Shown here: in pieces, positions 20,513 through 29,749 of the stretch
Numbering within the stretch: position 1 is the first letter of the stretch
Layout of the letters: every line of letters begins with the position of its first letter
Assembly: GCF_036687315.1 (NCBI RefSeq)
Contig: NZ_CP144683.1
Span: forward strand, 1 to 64,000
Direction: 5' to 3'
Length of the DNA stretch: 64,000 bases
Source: Sphingopyxis sp. TUF1
GTDB taxonomy: Bacteria > Pseudomonadota > Alphaproteobacteria > Sphingomonadales > Sphingomonadaceae
Made by a program: the position numbers and the translations under genes
Notes under the pieces: model-generated
The model's input: only the letters and a program-made list of their open reading frames with translations
Databases searched by the model: none
Told to the model about the DNA's origin: nothing

Positions 20513-21124
20513 ATGTCGAAGCGCCAGAGCGCCAAGTATAAACTCGACCGCCGGATGGGCGAAAACATCTGGGGTCGCCCGAAAAGCCCGGTCAACCGAC
20601 GCGAATATGGCCCCGGCCAGCACGGCCAGCGCCGCAAGGGCAAGATGTCCGACTTCGGCATCCAGCTCCGCGCCAAGCAGAAGCTGAAGGGCTATTACGG
20701 CGACATCACCGAAAAGCAGTTCAAGAAGAACTATATCGAAGCGTCGCGGATGAAGGGCGATACCGGCCAGAATCTGATCGGCCTGCTCGAACGCCGCCTC
20801 GACGCGGTGGTCTATCGCGCCAAGTTCACCCCTACGATCTTCTCGGCGCGCCAGCTCGTCAGCCATGGTCACGTCTACGTCAACGGCGTGAAGTGCAATA
20901 TCGCGAGCCGCCTCGTGAAGCCGGGCGACGAAGTGACCCTCGGCAAGAAGGCGCAGGAAATGGCGCTGGTCGCCGAAGCGCAGAGCCTGCCCGAGCGCGA
21001 CCTGCCCGAATATCTGGCGGTCGACGGCACCAAGGCAACCTATGTCCGCGTCCCGACGCTCGACGAAGTCCCCTATCCGGTGAAGATGGAACCCAATCTG
21101 GTCGTCGAATTCTATTCGCGCTGA
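20513..21124 (+). CDS. rpsD: 30S ribosomal protein S4
   Basis: 203 residues from ATG at 20513, preceded by GGAGA. Starts [21 protein letters not shown]; the S4 RNA-binding domain is about 95-155 ([11 protein letters not shown]...[14 protein letters not shown]). Assembles early on 16S rRNA and is a primary binding protein. Stands alone here, away from the ribosomal operons, as is usual in alphaproteobacteria. A terminator-like hairpin follows at 21149. Confidence 0.97.
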   Translation: MSKRQSAKYKLDRRMGENIWGRPKSPVNRREYGPGQHGQRRKGKMSDFGIQLRAKQKLKGYYGDITEKQFKKNYIEASRMKGDTGQNLIGLLERRLDAVVYRAKFTPTIFSARQLVSHGHVYVNGVKCNIASRLVKPGDEVTLGKKAQEMALVAEAQSLPERDLPEYLAVDGTKATYVRVPTLDEVPYPVKMEPNLVVEFYSR

Positions 21125-21148
21125 TCGGTTTTCTACCGAAAGGATTTC

Positions 21149-21180
21149 AGAAGGGCGGTCCGCAAGGGTCGCCCTTCTTG
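21149..21180 (+). terminator. Hairpin terminator after rpsD
   Basis: 9-bp perfect stem AGAAGGGCG / CGCCCTTCT with a 12-base loop, ending in a short T-rich stretch, 25 bases past the rpsD stop. Confidence 0.65.
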
Positions 21181-21240
21181 CATCGAGGGAGCGCGGCTGG
21201 CACAAGCCCGTAATCAAACAGGAAAACTCAAGGAATTTCC

Positions 21241-22930
21241 ATGCTTCGTTTCCCCGCTCGACCGCAGCCTTTGCGGTTCTTCTGACCGTTGCCGCGTGCA
21301 ACGCTTCCGACAAGGCTGCGAGCGATACGTCCGCCCCCGCCATCCCCGATGTCGAGATTCCCGAACTGTCGCTCGCAACGCTTCAGGAAGTGACCAAGGA
21401 ATTGTCGTCGGACGCCTACGAGGCCGTGCGCCCGGCACGGCTGGCGAGGAAAAGACGGTCGCTTACATTATCAAGAAATATCAAGAAGCGGGGCTGAAGC
21501 CCGGCAACAACGGCAACTGGACGCAGGACGTGCCGCTCATCGAGATCACGGCCAAGAACGCCACCCCGCTGACCTTCACGGGCGGCAAGACGCCAGTAAC
21601 CGCGCAATATGCCAAGGACTATGTCGCGTTCAGTTGGCGCGTGCAGCCCAAGACCGAGGTCAAGGACAGCGACGTCGTCTTTGTCGGCTATGGCATCAAT
21701 GCCCCCGAAAAGGGTTGGAACGACTATGCCGGGCTCGATGTAAAGGGGAAGACGGTCGTCGTCCTCGTCAACGATCCCGACTGGGAAACCAAGGAAGCCA
21801 AGGGCGAGTTCAATGGTCGCGCCATGACCTATTATGGCCGCTGGTCGTATAAATATGAAGAAGCCGCGCGGCAGGGCGCGGCGGCCGTGCTGATCGTCCA
21901 CGACACCGAACCCGCCGCTTACGGCTGGAATGTCGTCGAATCGAGCAATACGGGGACGCAATATCTGGCCGAGAGCAAGAATGGCGGCGCCGACCAGACC
22001 GTTGCAAATGGCTGGATCCAGCTGCCCAAGGCGAAAGAAGTTTTCGCAAGCGCAGGGCAGGATTTCGATGCAATGCGCGCGGCCGCGAAGAAAAAGGGCT
22101 TCAGGCCAGTTCCGCTGACCGGGGTGAAGGCAAACTTCGGCTTCGACAACGAAATCGCGAAGAAAATGTCGCGCAACGTCATCGGCGTTCTGCCGGGCGC
22201 CAAGCGGCCCGACGAATATGTTCTCTATACCGGCCACTGGGATCATCTCGGCCGCTGCACGCCGGTCGATGGCGACGACATCTGCAATGGTGCCGTCGAT
22301 AACGCGAGCGGCATCGCGGGTCTCGTGACGCTGGCGCAAGCCTTTCACAAGGCCGGTGCGCCCGACCGCAGCATCGTCTTTCTCGCGGTGACCGCCGAAG
22401 AATCGGGGCTGCTCGGATCGAAATACTACGCCGAAAACCCGGTCTTCCCGCTTTCACAGACCGTCGGCGGCGTGAATATGGACGCGCTCAATTCGGTCGG
22501 CCCGGCAAAAGACATTGTCGTTGTCGGCGGCGGCAAGTCCGAACTCGATGCCTATGTCACCAAGCTCGCGCAGATGGAGGGCCGCACGGTCAAGGCCGAA
22601 CCGACGCCGGAGAAGGGCTTCTACTATCGCTCGGACCATTTCAGCTTTGCAAAGCTCGGCGTGCCGATGTTCAACTTCGGCAGCGGCGACGATCTGGTCG
22701 ATGGCGGCGTCGAGGCCGGCCAGAAAGCAGCGGAAGATTATGAAAAGAACCGCTATCACGCCCCCGGGGACGAATTTGAGGCTATTACCAACTGGGACGG
22801 CATGATGTCGGACCTGCGCCTCTATTACGCCGCCGGCCGAATGCTCGCGATGACCAGCGCATGGCCGAACTGGGTCGAGGGCGATGAATTCCGCGCCGCC
22901 CGCGACAAGTCGCGTAGCGCGGCGAAATAG
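21241..22930 (+). pseudogene. M28-family lipoprotein aminopeptidase, two frameshifts in the first 60 codons
   Basis: ATG at 21241 begins a lipoprotein signal (MLRFP, then RSTAAFAVLLTVAAC in the next frame, with VAAC as lipobox). The frame changes again at EG/RAPGTAGEEKTVA. Adding one C near 21252-21255 and one G near 21422-21423 restores a single protein of about 563 residues. The catalytic domain has the M28 zinc ligands: TGHWDHLG, NGAVDNASG, TAEESGLLGSKYY and YYRSDHFSF. A PA-like insert lies between residues 120 and 250. Likely an outer-envelope peptidase. Both breaks lie in short homopolymers, so an assembly error is the simplest explanation. Confidence 0.88.
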
Positions 22931-22936
22931 GGTTTC

Positions 22937-23016
22937 GTCATTGCGAGCGGAGCGACGCAATCCAGGGCGGTTTACGCTACTCCAGATTGCCGCGTCGCTC
23001 CGCTCCTCGCAATGAC
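22937..23016. repeat. Long extragenic palindrome, family A
   Basis: 80-bp copy, GTCATTGCGAGCGGAGCGACGCAATCC to GATTGCCGCGTCGCTCC...CGCAATGAC, between the M28 gene and aguA. The next gene begins 24 bases after it. Confidence 0.88.
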
Positions 23017-23040
23017 GGAGCTGAACAGGATCGAGACCCG

Positions 23041-24024
23041 ATGCCCCTGCACATGCCTGCCGAATGGGCACCGCACGATGCGGTGTGGATCGGCTTTCCC
23101 CATTTCGCCGAGGAATGGTCGGGGCAGATAGACGCCGCGCGGCGCGACGTCGCGGCATTCGCCAATGCCGTTCACGACGAGGGCCGCGGCGAGACGGTGC
23201 GACTGGTGGTGCGCGATCACGCGAACGCCGATCTGGCCGAAACCATGGTCGATCCGGGTGTCGAGCTGCACATCATGCCGCTTGGCGACATCTGGCTGCG
23301 CGATACCGGACCGATCGTCGTCGGTACCGGCGGTGCGCGAGCCGCGCGCAATTTCGATTTCAACTGGTGGGGCAATAAATTCGTCATGCCGGGCGACCGC
23401 GAGATCGGTTCAATCATCGCAGCCTATATGGCTTTTCCGACACGCGATTGTGACTGGGTGCTGGAGGGCGGCGGCATCGACGTCGACGGCTCCGGGCTCT
23501 GCGTCACGACCGAGGAATGCCTGCTCAACCCGAACCGCAACCCGTCGCTGACGCGCGCCGACATCGAGACGCGGCTGCACAAGTCCCTCGGCATCGATCG
23601 CGTCCTGTGGCTGGGCAACGGCCTGATCGGCGACCACACCGACGGCCATGTCGATAATCTGGCGCGCTTCGTCGGCGAAGGGCGGCTGGCGTTACCCGTT
23701 GCGGCAGGTAACGACGATCCCAATGCGCATGTCTATGCTGACGCCCGCGCGCGCGCCAAAGCTTTTGACGGGGTCGAGATCGTCGATCTGCCCTCACCCG
23801 GCCGCGTGGAAATCGACGGAGAGGTAGCGGCGGCAAGTTATATGAACTTCTATATCGGCAATAGCACCGTCGTCGTGCCCACCTATGGCGCGCCGAACGA
23901 TCAGGCTGCGATCGAGACGCTCGCGGCGCTGTTCCCTGATCGCCGCGCGGTGGGCGTGCCCGCGCGGGGGATCATCGTCGGCGGCGGAAGCTTCCATTGC
24001 TCGAGCCAGCAAGTGCCGCGCTAA
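23041..24024 (+). CDS. aguA: Agmatine deiminase
   Basis: 327 residues, slightly short for the family (about 340-370). It belongs to the porphyromonas-type peptidyl-arginine deiminase/AguA fold: MPAEWAPHDAVWIGFP start, WLRDTGPI and EGGGIDVDG blocks, GNGLIGDHTDGHVDN with the catalytic His/Asp, and the nucleophile Cys in GGGSFHCSSQQ near the C-terminus. It hydrolyses agmatine to N-carbamoylputrescine plus ammonia. The next gene encodes the following step. The start lies 24 bases after a palindrome; no strong ribosome site is visible. Confidence 0.93.
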   Translation: MPLHMPAEWAPHDAVWIGFPHFAEEWSGQIDAARRDVAAFANAVHDEGRGETVRLVVRDHANADLAETMVDPGVELHIMPLGDIWLRDTGPIVVGTGGARAARNFDFNWWGNKFVMPGDREIGSIIAAYMAFPTRDCDWVLEGGGIDVDGSGLCVTTEECLLNPNRNPSLTRADIETRLHKSLGIDRVLWLGNGLIGDHTDGHVDNLARFVGEGRLALPVAAGNDDPNAHVYADARARAKAFDGVEIVDLPSPGRVEIDGEVAAASYMNFYIGNSTVVVPTYGAPNDQAAIETLAALFPDRRAVGVPARGIIVGGGSFHCSSQQVPR

Positions 24025-24029
24025 TTCTT

Positions 24030-24062
24030 TGCGTCGTCCCGGCGAAGGCTGGGACGCCGAGG
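24030..24062. repeat. Solo arm of family B palindrome
   Basis: GTCCCGGCGAAGGCTGGGAC, an internally palindromic single arm of the repeats at 7255 and 57528, sits between aguA and aguB. Confidence 0.6.
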
Positions 24063-24117
24063 GTGAGGGTGCAGCTTTTGCTCTGGCAAGATGCGCTGTC
24101 CGGCCTATATCCGGCCC

Positions 24118-24969
24118 ATGACCCGCACCATAACTATCGCAGCATTACAGCTCCCCCTGCCCGGCCCCGTCCAGCCCAATATCGAGGCCGTGATCGCGCT
24201 TATCGAGGAAGCGGCCGCCCAGGGTGCGCAGGTCATCCTGCCGCCCGAACTTTTCGAAGGCCCCTATTTCTGCCAGGTTGAGGATGAGGCGCTGTTCGCG
24301 GCGGCGCGGCCGACGTCCGAACATCCGAGCGTCATTGCAATGCAGGCATTGGCCGCAAAACTGAAGGTGGCGATCCCGACGAGCTTTTTCGAGAAGGATG
24401 GGCCGCATTATTACAATACGCTCGCGATGATCGGCCCCGACGGCGCGATCATGGGGACGTATCGCAAAAGTCACATTCCCGACGGGCCGGGGTATGAAGA
24501 GAAATATTATTTCCGCCCCGGCAACACCGGCTTCAAAGTGTGGGACCTGTTCGGGACGCGCATCGGCGTCGGCGTCTGCTGGGACCAATGGTATCCCGAA
24601 TGCGCGCGCGCGATGGCCCTGATGGGCGCCGAACTGCTCTTCTATCCCACCGCGATCGGATCGGAGCCCTATGACGCCGACCTCGACACCAGCCGCATGT
24701 GGCGCCGCGCGATGCAGGGCCATGCCGTGTCGAACTGTATGCCGGTCATCGCCGCAAACCGGATCGGCACCGAGGGCGACGCCAGCTTTTACGGCCACAG
24801 CTTCATCACCGACGAGTGGGGCGACATGACGCAGGCGTTCGGCGCACACGAAACCGGCGCGCTCGTCGAGACGATCGACCTCGATCGCGCTGCGAAACAC
24901 CGGGCCGGCATGGGCTTCTTCCGCGACCGGCGACCGCAGCTTTACGGCCGACTGGTCGAAGACGTCTGA
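24118..24969 (+). CDS. aguB: N-carbamoylputrescine amidase
   Basis: 283 residues, nitrilase superfamily. The catalytic triad is visible: Glu in LPPELFEGPYF, Lys in TYRKSHIPDGPGY, and Cys in GVGVCWDQWYPE. The YEEKYYFRPGNTGF segment after the lysine is typical of AguB. It hydrolyses N-carbamoylputrescine to putrescine, CO2 and ammonia, completing the two-step agmatine route with aguA. The ATG at 24118 (MTRTITIAALQLPLP) fits the family start better than the one at 24091. The end is convergent with the PilZ gene. Confidence 0.94.
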   Translation: MTRTITIAALQLPLPGPVQPNIEAVIALIEEAAAQGAQVILPPELFEGPYFCQVEDEALFAAARPTSEHPSVIAMQALAAKLKVAIPTSFFEKDGPHYYNTLAMIGPDGAIMGTYRKSHIPDGPGYEEKYYFRPGNTGFKVWDLFGTRIGVGVCWDQWYPECARAMALMGAELLFYPTAIGSEPYDADLDTSRMWRRAMQGHAVSNCMPVIAANRIGTEGDASFYGHSFITDEWGDMTQAFGAHETGALVETIDLDRAAKHRAGMGFFRDRRPQLYGRLVEDV

Positions 24970-24983
24970 CCTTGAACCCGCGC

Positions 24984-25607
24984 TCAGTTTTCGAAGCGGT
25001 GGATGCTTTCAAGGTCCGCCCGGTCGAGCGGCTGCGTCAGCCATAGCCCGCCGCGCCCTCCGCGCGACCAGCGCACGATCGCGTGCCGCTTAACTCCGCC
25101 GGCGAGTATGAGGTCGAACTCTTTGCCGACCTCGAAATGCGTACCGTGGACAAAGCCCGCGCCATGTTGCGACAGATCAACCAGCTCAATGTCGCTGGCG
25201 GTTCCGTCGTCGGCGACAATCTGCGCCTGACTGTGAACCGGCAAACGCGGCTGGCGATAGCCCATCGCGCGCTGTTCGGCCGCCAGTTGTTTGAGCACTT
25301 CGGCGACATCGACCTCGGTATCGAATGACACCCCGCATCGGCCGCCGTCGGACCAGACGACCTTTCCGCCGAGCGTAACCGTGTCCGACAACGCGATTTC
25401 TAAATGTTCACCGACCGTGATCGGGACGTCGGCTGCAAGCATCATGCCGCGATCGGACATGTTCCGCACGCGCCACAGCCCCGCGTCACCGTTGCGGATG
25501 ACTTTGGCAATCCGCCACACCGTGCGATAGCGATCGCCGCCGCGGCGGTCGTCCGCCGCGGAATGACTCGGCTCCTCAGCCGGATCGGATAAGCGACGTT
25601 GGCTCAT
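24984..25607 (-). CDS. Protein with two PilZ domains
   Basis: 207 residues from ATG at 25607 (good AAGG ribosome site). Domain 1 (about 20-105) has the cyclic-di-GMP residues RxxxR (RGGDR) and N/DxSxxG (NMSDRG). Domain 2 (about 112-205) has DLSQHG but only a weak RxxR, so it may not bind ligand. Cytoplasmic, no signal peptide or membrane segment. It faces away from a diguanylate cyclase gene across a 487-bp gap, suggesting one signalling unit. The output (motility, polysaccharide) cannot be told. Confidence 0.88.
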   Translation of the reverse strand: MSQRRLSDPAEEPSHSAADDRRGGDRYRTVWRIAKVIRNGDAGLWRVRNMSDRGMMLAADVPITVGEHLEIALSDTVTLGGKVVWSDGGRCGVSFDTEVDVAEVLKQLAAEQRAMGYRQPRLPVHSQAQIVADDGTASDIELVDLSQHGAGFVHGTHFEVGKEFDLILAGGVKRHAIVRWSRGGRGGLWLTQPLDRADLESIHRFEN

Positions 25608-26094
25608 GTCTTTTACCTTGCCGACAGCAACACGCCGGGATAACCCGTTGTATATGCTGAAAAAACGCCCCACACCATTTGAACTACTACTAGATTTTTC
25701 GTTAAAATTCAATTATATTGCAGATATATAGTTAACGTCGCTTATATGATATAAGCGCCGATCAGGATGGCCCGGTGATTTGGAGACTCGTCCTGTTTTT
25801 AACGGTTCGTCGCCCGAACCCGCGCGATTGAACAAGGCTCCGCGCGCTCATGACGCCTAACCGTCAAGGCTCTGGCTCTCAGCATGTCAATCGGTAGGCA
25901 ATCATCTGATGCAAGGTAACGATGGCGATGTGCGCGAATGGGCGCCACACCAAAGAACGGGATGAAGCTAAACCGCTGATTTACCGGCTATATAATGGTT
26001 ATGGCCACGAAACCGTTAAACGACGCGAAAAAAATCGCGCCAAAACGGCGTGAATCCCCTTTAAATCAGGGCCGGCCCGCTCGTTAAAGCTCGC
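25608..26094. other. 487-bp regulatory gap between PilZ and GGDEF genes
   Basis: No gene found. It is AT-rich around 25680-25760 and holds a perfect 19-bp dyad at 25739-25757. A TATAAT at 25991-25996 may be the -10 of the GGDEF gene, but its -35 is poor. No RNA gene or known riboswitch was recognised. Confidence 0.6.
25739..25757. promoter_or_regulatory. Perfect 19-bp dyad, candidate operator
   Basis: CGCTTATAT-G-ATATAAGCG, two exact 9-bp arms around one base. It lies 132 bases upstream of the PilZ start and 338 bases upstream of the GGDEF start, in an AT-rich stretch. Its size and symmetry fit a dimeric repressor site; the binder is unknown. Confidence 0.5.
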
Positions 26095-27231
26095 ATGACC
26101 ACAAAAGCGACAGCATCGAACGAGCCGGTTGGGCGGCTCATGGGTTGGCTCGGGCTTCGCCGCACGCGCGGCGGTGCCTCCGACGGCGGTTATCCGCCCG
26201 TCGACCCCGGGGGGCCCCGCGACTTGGCGCGTGAATCGCGTTACGAGCTAGCCGCGTCGATCACCTCTTTCCTCGTCGATAATGATCTGGAAATTTCGCC
26301 TGCAAACCTGCTGATCGCACATGGCGCCTTTTCGGGCCGCAACCCGCGCCTCGCGCGGCAGATCGTCGCGCAGGCGCAAAGCCCACAGGGCATCACGCAA
26401 AAATGGCTCGACGAGGTGGAGCAACAGGAAAGCGGCCAACCGGACCGCGTCGAACTCGACAAGCTGATGAGTCGGCTCGAGGCCAATCTTGAGGCTTTTC
26501 ACGCCAACACCAAGGATGCCCGCACCGCCACCAGCGATTACGGGATCGAACTGGAACAGCATGTCTCCGATCTTGAGCAGCTTCAAAAGACAGGACGCAT
26601 CGTGTCGAGCCTCGCCGACCTCGCCAAGGTCATGCTCGAACGCACGCGCAAGGCCGAAGAGGACATGCGCAAGAGCGAGGATGAGGCAAAAGCGCTGCGC
26701 CGCAGCCTCGACCGCGCCAAGCGCGATGCCGAGCTCGACTATCTGACCGGGCTTCCGAACCGCCGCGCATTCGAAAACCTGCTCGACCGGCATTATAAGG
26801 AAGCGCGCGCGGCGATCGAGCCGCTGAGCGTAGCCTTCTGCGATATCGACGAGTTCAAGAAGGTCAACGACACCCACGGCCATGAGGCGGGCGACCGGGT
26901 CATCAAGGCCATCGCCGACACGCTCGCGCGCATTTCGAACGACAAGTGCCATGTTGCGCGCCACGGCGGCGAGGAATTCGTCATGCTGTTCCGCGGTCTC
27001 ACCCCGACCGAAGCCGCCGAAAAGCTGGACGATGCGCGCGAGGCGCTTGCCGACCGGCGCCTCATCAACCGCAAGACCGACGAACCGTTCGGACAGATCA
27101 CCTTTTCGGGCGGGGTGGCCGATGTCTTTGGTTATGGCGATGCGCGCGCCGCGCTGAAGGCGGCCGACGCGGCGCTCTACAAGGCGAAGATGAGCGGCCG
27201 CAACTGCATCCGCATTGCTGAGCCGTCCTGA
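26095..27231 (+). CDS. GGDEF-domain diguanylate cyclase
   Basis: 378 residues. The C-terminal GGDEF domain (about 215-375) has DYLTGLPNRRAFE, the metal-binding FCDIDEFKKVND and the active-site motif GGEEF at residues 291-295. The RxxD inhibitory site five residues before it is missing, so product inhibition may be weak. The N-terminal 200 residues have no recognised sensor; residues about 115-215 look like a coiled coil rich in Glu/Lys/Leu. No membrane segment. It makes cyclic-di-GMP from GTP and is adjacent to a PilZ receptor gene. Confidence 0.92.
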   Translation: MTTKATASNEPVGRLMGWLGLRRTRGGASDGGYPPVDPGGPRDLARESRYELAASITSFLVDNDLEISPANLLIAHGAFSGRNPRLARQIVAQAQSPQGITQKWLDEVEQQESGQPDRVELDKLMSRLEANLEAFHANTKDARTATSDYGIELEQHVSDLEQLQKTGRIVSSLADLAKVMLERTRKAEEDMRKSEDEAKALRRSLDRAKRDAELDYLTGLPNRRAFENLLDRHYKEARAAIEPLSVAFCDIDEFKKVNDTHGHEAGDRVIKAIADTLARISNDKCHVARHGGEEFVMLFRGLTPTEAAEKLDDAREALADRRLINRKTDEPFGQITFSGGVADVFGYGDARAALKAADAALYKAKMSGRNCIRIAEPS

Positions 27232-27258
27232 TTACCGGCTTTCCGCGAGGGGGCGGGC

Positions 27259-27296
27259 GCCGCGGACAATTGGCATGATCGCCCGTTGTCCGCGGC
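27259..27296. terminator. Hairpin between convergent GGDEF and transporter genes
   Basis: 11-bp perfect stem GCCGCGGACAA / TTGTCCGCGGC (27259-27269, 27286-27296) without a T run, placed between two convergent stops; probably a bidirectional mRNA end. Confidence 0.55.
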
Positions 27297-27303
27297 CTTG
27301 CCG

Positions 27304-28599
27304 TCAAACGGCCGGACGCCGCGCGTAATAGCCGAACGCGGCAATCACCGCATAGCATAGAGCGGGAAGCAGCAGCGCCGTGGCGAGGCTACCCGTGACA
27401 TCGGCAATCACCCCGGTGGCGAGGGGGACGACCGCGCCGCCGAAGATCGCCACGTTGATGATCCCCGACCCGTCGGCTGCGCGCGGCCCGAGTTTCTCGG
27501 ACGCGAGGCTGAAAATCGTCGGGAACATGATTGCGTTCATCAGCCCGATTGCGAGCAGGCTATATCCAGAGACGACCCCGCTGCTGTTGGTCGAAATCAA
27601 GATCAACGTGATCGCGCCGATCGCAACGCAGGCGAGCAGCTTGCCCGGGCTGACGACGCGCATCAGGCCCGAACCGATGAAGCGGCCGACCATCGCGCCA
27701 CCCCAGTACAGCCCGATCAACTTGCCTGCGGCCTGTTCCGGCAGTGCCATCACGCCCGGCTGCATCAGATAACTGACGACGAGCGAGCCGATCGACACCT
27801 CCGCCCCCACATAAAGAAAGATGCAGAGCGCACCGAAGCCGAAACGCGGGCGCTTCAGCAGGTCGAAACCCGCAAGGCCCGCGCTTGCTTCATGCCTTTC
27901 ACCCTGAAGCCGGTTGCGGAACAGCCATACCGCGCCTGCGACTACGGCGAGCGCGACGGCAATCCCCAGATACCCGTGAACGATCGCCTGGCTTTCGGCG
28001 GTTCGATAGGCATCGAGTTCGGCGCCCGACAGCTGGTCGGCGCTGACCGTCGCCAGGCTGCCGAGGATCAGTATCGATCCAACGATCGGAAAAACGGTGG
28101 TCCCCAGCGAATTGAACGCCTGCGCAAAGGTCAGGCGGCTATGCGCCGTTTCGGGTTTGCCGAGAAGCGAGATCAGCGGGTTGGCGACGACCTGGACAAT
28201 CACGACGCCGCTTGCGAGCACGAACAGCGCAAGCAGGAAGAGCCCATAGACCGCCTGTTGCGATGCAGGAATGAAGAGCAAGCATCCGGCAAGCATCGTC
28301 AGCAATCCCGCGACTGCGCCGCGCATATAGCCAATCTTCTTGACCAGCTTGGCCCCTGGAATGCCGATCACTAGGTAAGCGGTAAAAAAGCAGAACTGGA
28401 TCAGCATGGCCTGCGTATAGTTGAGCGTGAACAGTTCTTTGAGTTTTGGGATCAGCACGTCGTTCAGCGACGTGATGCCTCCGAAAATGAAGAACAGTCC
28501 CATGACGAACAGCCGCAGCTCGGGCGCATCGACGTGCGCGCCCTGCCCTTCGACCGCAATCGGGTCGCTGCTCGACGAATTATCCGGCGCCAAAGCCAT
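27304..28599 (-). CDS. FucP/GluP-type MFS sugar:H+ symporter
   Basis: 431 residues from ATG at 28599 (a TTG at 28611 would add four). Twelve hydrophobic helices, with the FucP-subfamily marks FFIFGGITSLNDVLIPKLK in TM1, VVQVVANPLISLLG and the AFNSLGTTVFPIVGSIL block. Such transporters import fucose, glucose/galactose or related sugars with a proton. No sugar-metabolism gene is nearby, so the substrate is undefined. GGGG precedes the start by six bases. Confidence 0.92.
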   Translation of the reverse strand: MALAPDNSSSSDPIAVEGQGAHVDAPELRLFVMGLFFIFGGITSLNDVLIPKLKELFTLNYTQAMLIQFCFFTAYLVIGIPGAKLVKKIGYMRGAVAGLLTMLAGCLLFIPASQQAVYGLFLLALFVLASGVVIVQVVANPLISLLGKPETAHSRLTFAQAFNSLGTTVFPIVGSILILGSLATVSADQLSGAELDAYRTAESQAIVHGYLGIAVALAVVAGAVWLFRNRLQGERHEASAGLAGFDLLKRPRFGFGALCIFLYVGAEVSIGSLVVSYLMQPGVMALPEQAAGKLIGLYWGGAMVGRFIGSGLMRVVSPGKLLACVAIGAITLILISTNSSGVVSGYSLLAIGLMNAIMFPTIFSLASEKLGPRAADGSGIINVAIFGGAVVPLATGVIADVTGSLATALLLPALCYAVIAAFGYYARRPAV

Positions 28600-28858
28600 G
28601 CCATCCCCCAATATTTTCTGATCGGGTCGTGCCCTACACGGGTCATGTCATATTGGCGGCGGCGAGCAAGCCTATTTGATACTGCGCCGTCGCGACATTC
28701 GTATGCATAGGCACGGACGCCGTTTGGCGGATGAACGGCGCCTGCCCCTTGGCCTAATCGGAATGGGAGCATCGGATAGGCGGTCCCGTGAGGGCCATAG
28801 ACCCTACGGACACAATCGTCGGTACGTTAGGGTGTCTGTCGCGGGCGTAGCACGCCAG

Positions 28859-29749
28859 TCAGCGGCTCCAGCGCGCGAAGATCGCCGTCGGCAGCAGCAG
28901 GGCGCGCGCTTCTTCGCGCACGGCAAGCTCGCCGCATTCGACCTTGCCCGGCAAGTCGGCGAAAAGCTGGGCGAGCAGTTCGCCGATCGCGAGCGCCGAC
29001 ATGCGCACGGCATAGACGGTCAGGAACAGCGCGCGGCTGTCCCCGTCGAGCAACTGGCGGCAATCGGCGAGCAGCGGCGCCAGCCCCTCCTCGATCTGCC
29101 AGCGCTCACCGCCGGGACCGCGCCCGAATTTGGGGGGGTCGAGCAGGATCGCATCGTAACGCCGCCCGCGTCGCACCTCGCGCGCAGTGAATTTGCCGGC
29201 ATCGTCGACGATCCAGCGCACCGGCATGTCGGCCATGCCTGCAAGCGCCGCATTTTCGCGCGCCTGCCCCACCGATTTTTTGGAGGCATCGACATGCGTC
29301 ACCGACGCGCCCGCCGCCGCGAGCGCCTGGCTGCCCACGCCGGTGTAGCCAAAGAGATTCAGAAAGGCTGGGTCGGGCTTGTCGGCAACGCGTTCGCGCA
29401 GCCAGTCCCACACCGGCGCCATGTCGGGAAAGAAGCCGAGATGACGAAAGGGCGTGCAGGAGGCCGTGAAGCGCGTCTCGCGCCAGCCAAGCGGCCAGCC
29501 CTCGGCGGGCACGGGTTTATGGTAATACCAGCGGCCGCCGCCATCATCGTCGGACGCGGGCACGAACTCGCCATCAGCCGCAGCCCATTCGCTTTCGGGC
29601 AGCGCGGGTGCCCACATCGCCTGTGGTTCGGGGCGGATGAAGCGATAGCGGCCATAGCGTTCGAGCTTGCGGCCGCCGCCGCTGTCGACCAGCCCATAAT
29701 CATCCCACGCCTCGCCAACGAGCGTGACGAGGGGCAACAGATCAGCCAC
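28859..29749 (-). CDS. Class I SAM-dependent rRNA methyltransferase (RlmI/RlmK-like)
   Basis: About 296 residues. GTG at 29749 begins VADLLPLVTLVGEAW, just inside the end of thrC (8-base overlap). Rossmann motif LNLFGYTGVGSQALAAAGA, the acidic residue in VTHVDASKKSV, and the catalytic DPPKFGRG motif used by m5C/m2G-type methyltransferases. The N-terminal PUA domain of RlmI is replaced by a short region with GRKLERYGRYRFIRPEPQ. Probably methylates 23S rRNA; the exact base is unknown. Co-transcribed with thrC. Confidence 0.88.
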   Translation of the reverse strand: MADLLPLVTLVGEAWDDYGLVDSGGGRKLERYGRYRFIRPEPQAMWAPALPESEWAAADGEFVPASDDDGGGRWYYHKPVPAEGWPLGWRETRFTASCTPFRHLGFFPDMAPVWDWLRERVADKPDPAFLNLFGYTGVGSQALAAAGASVTHVDASKKSVGQARENAALAGMADMPVRWIVDDAGKFTAREVRRGRRYDAILLDPPKFGRGPGGERWQIEEGLAPLLADCRQLLDGDSRALFLTVYAVRMSALAIGELLAQLFADLPGKVECGELAVREEARALLLPTAIFARWSR

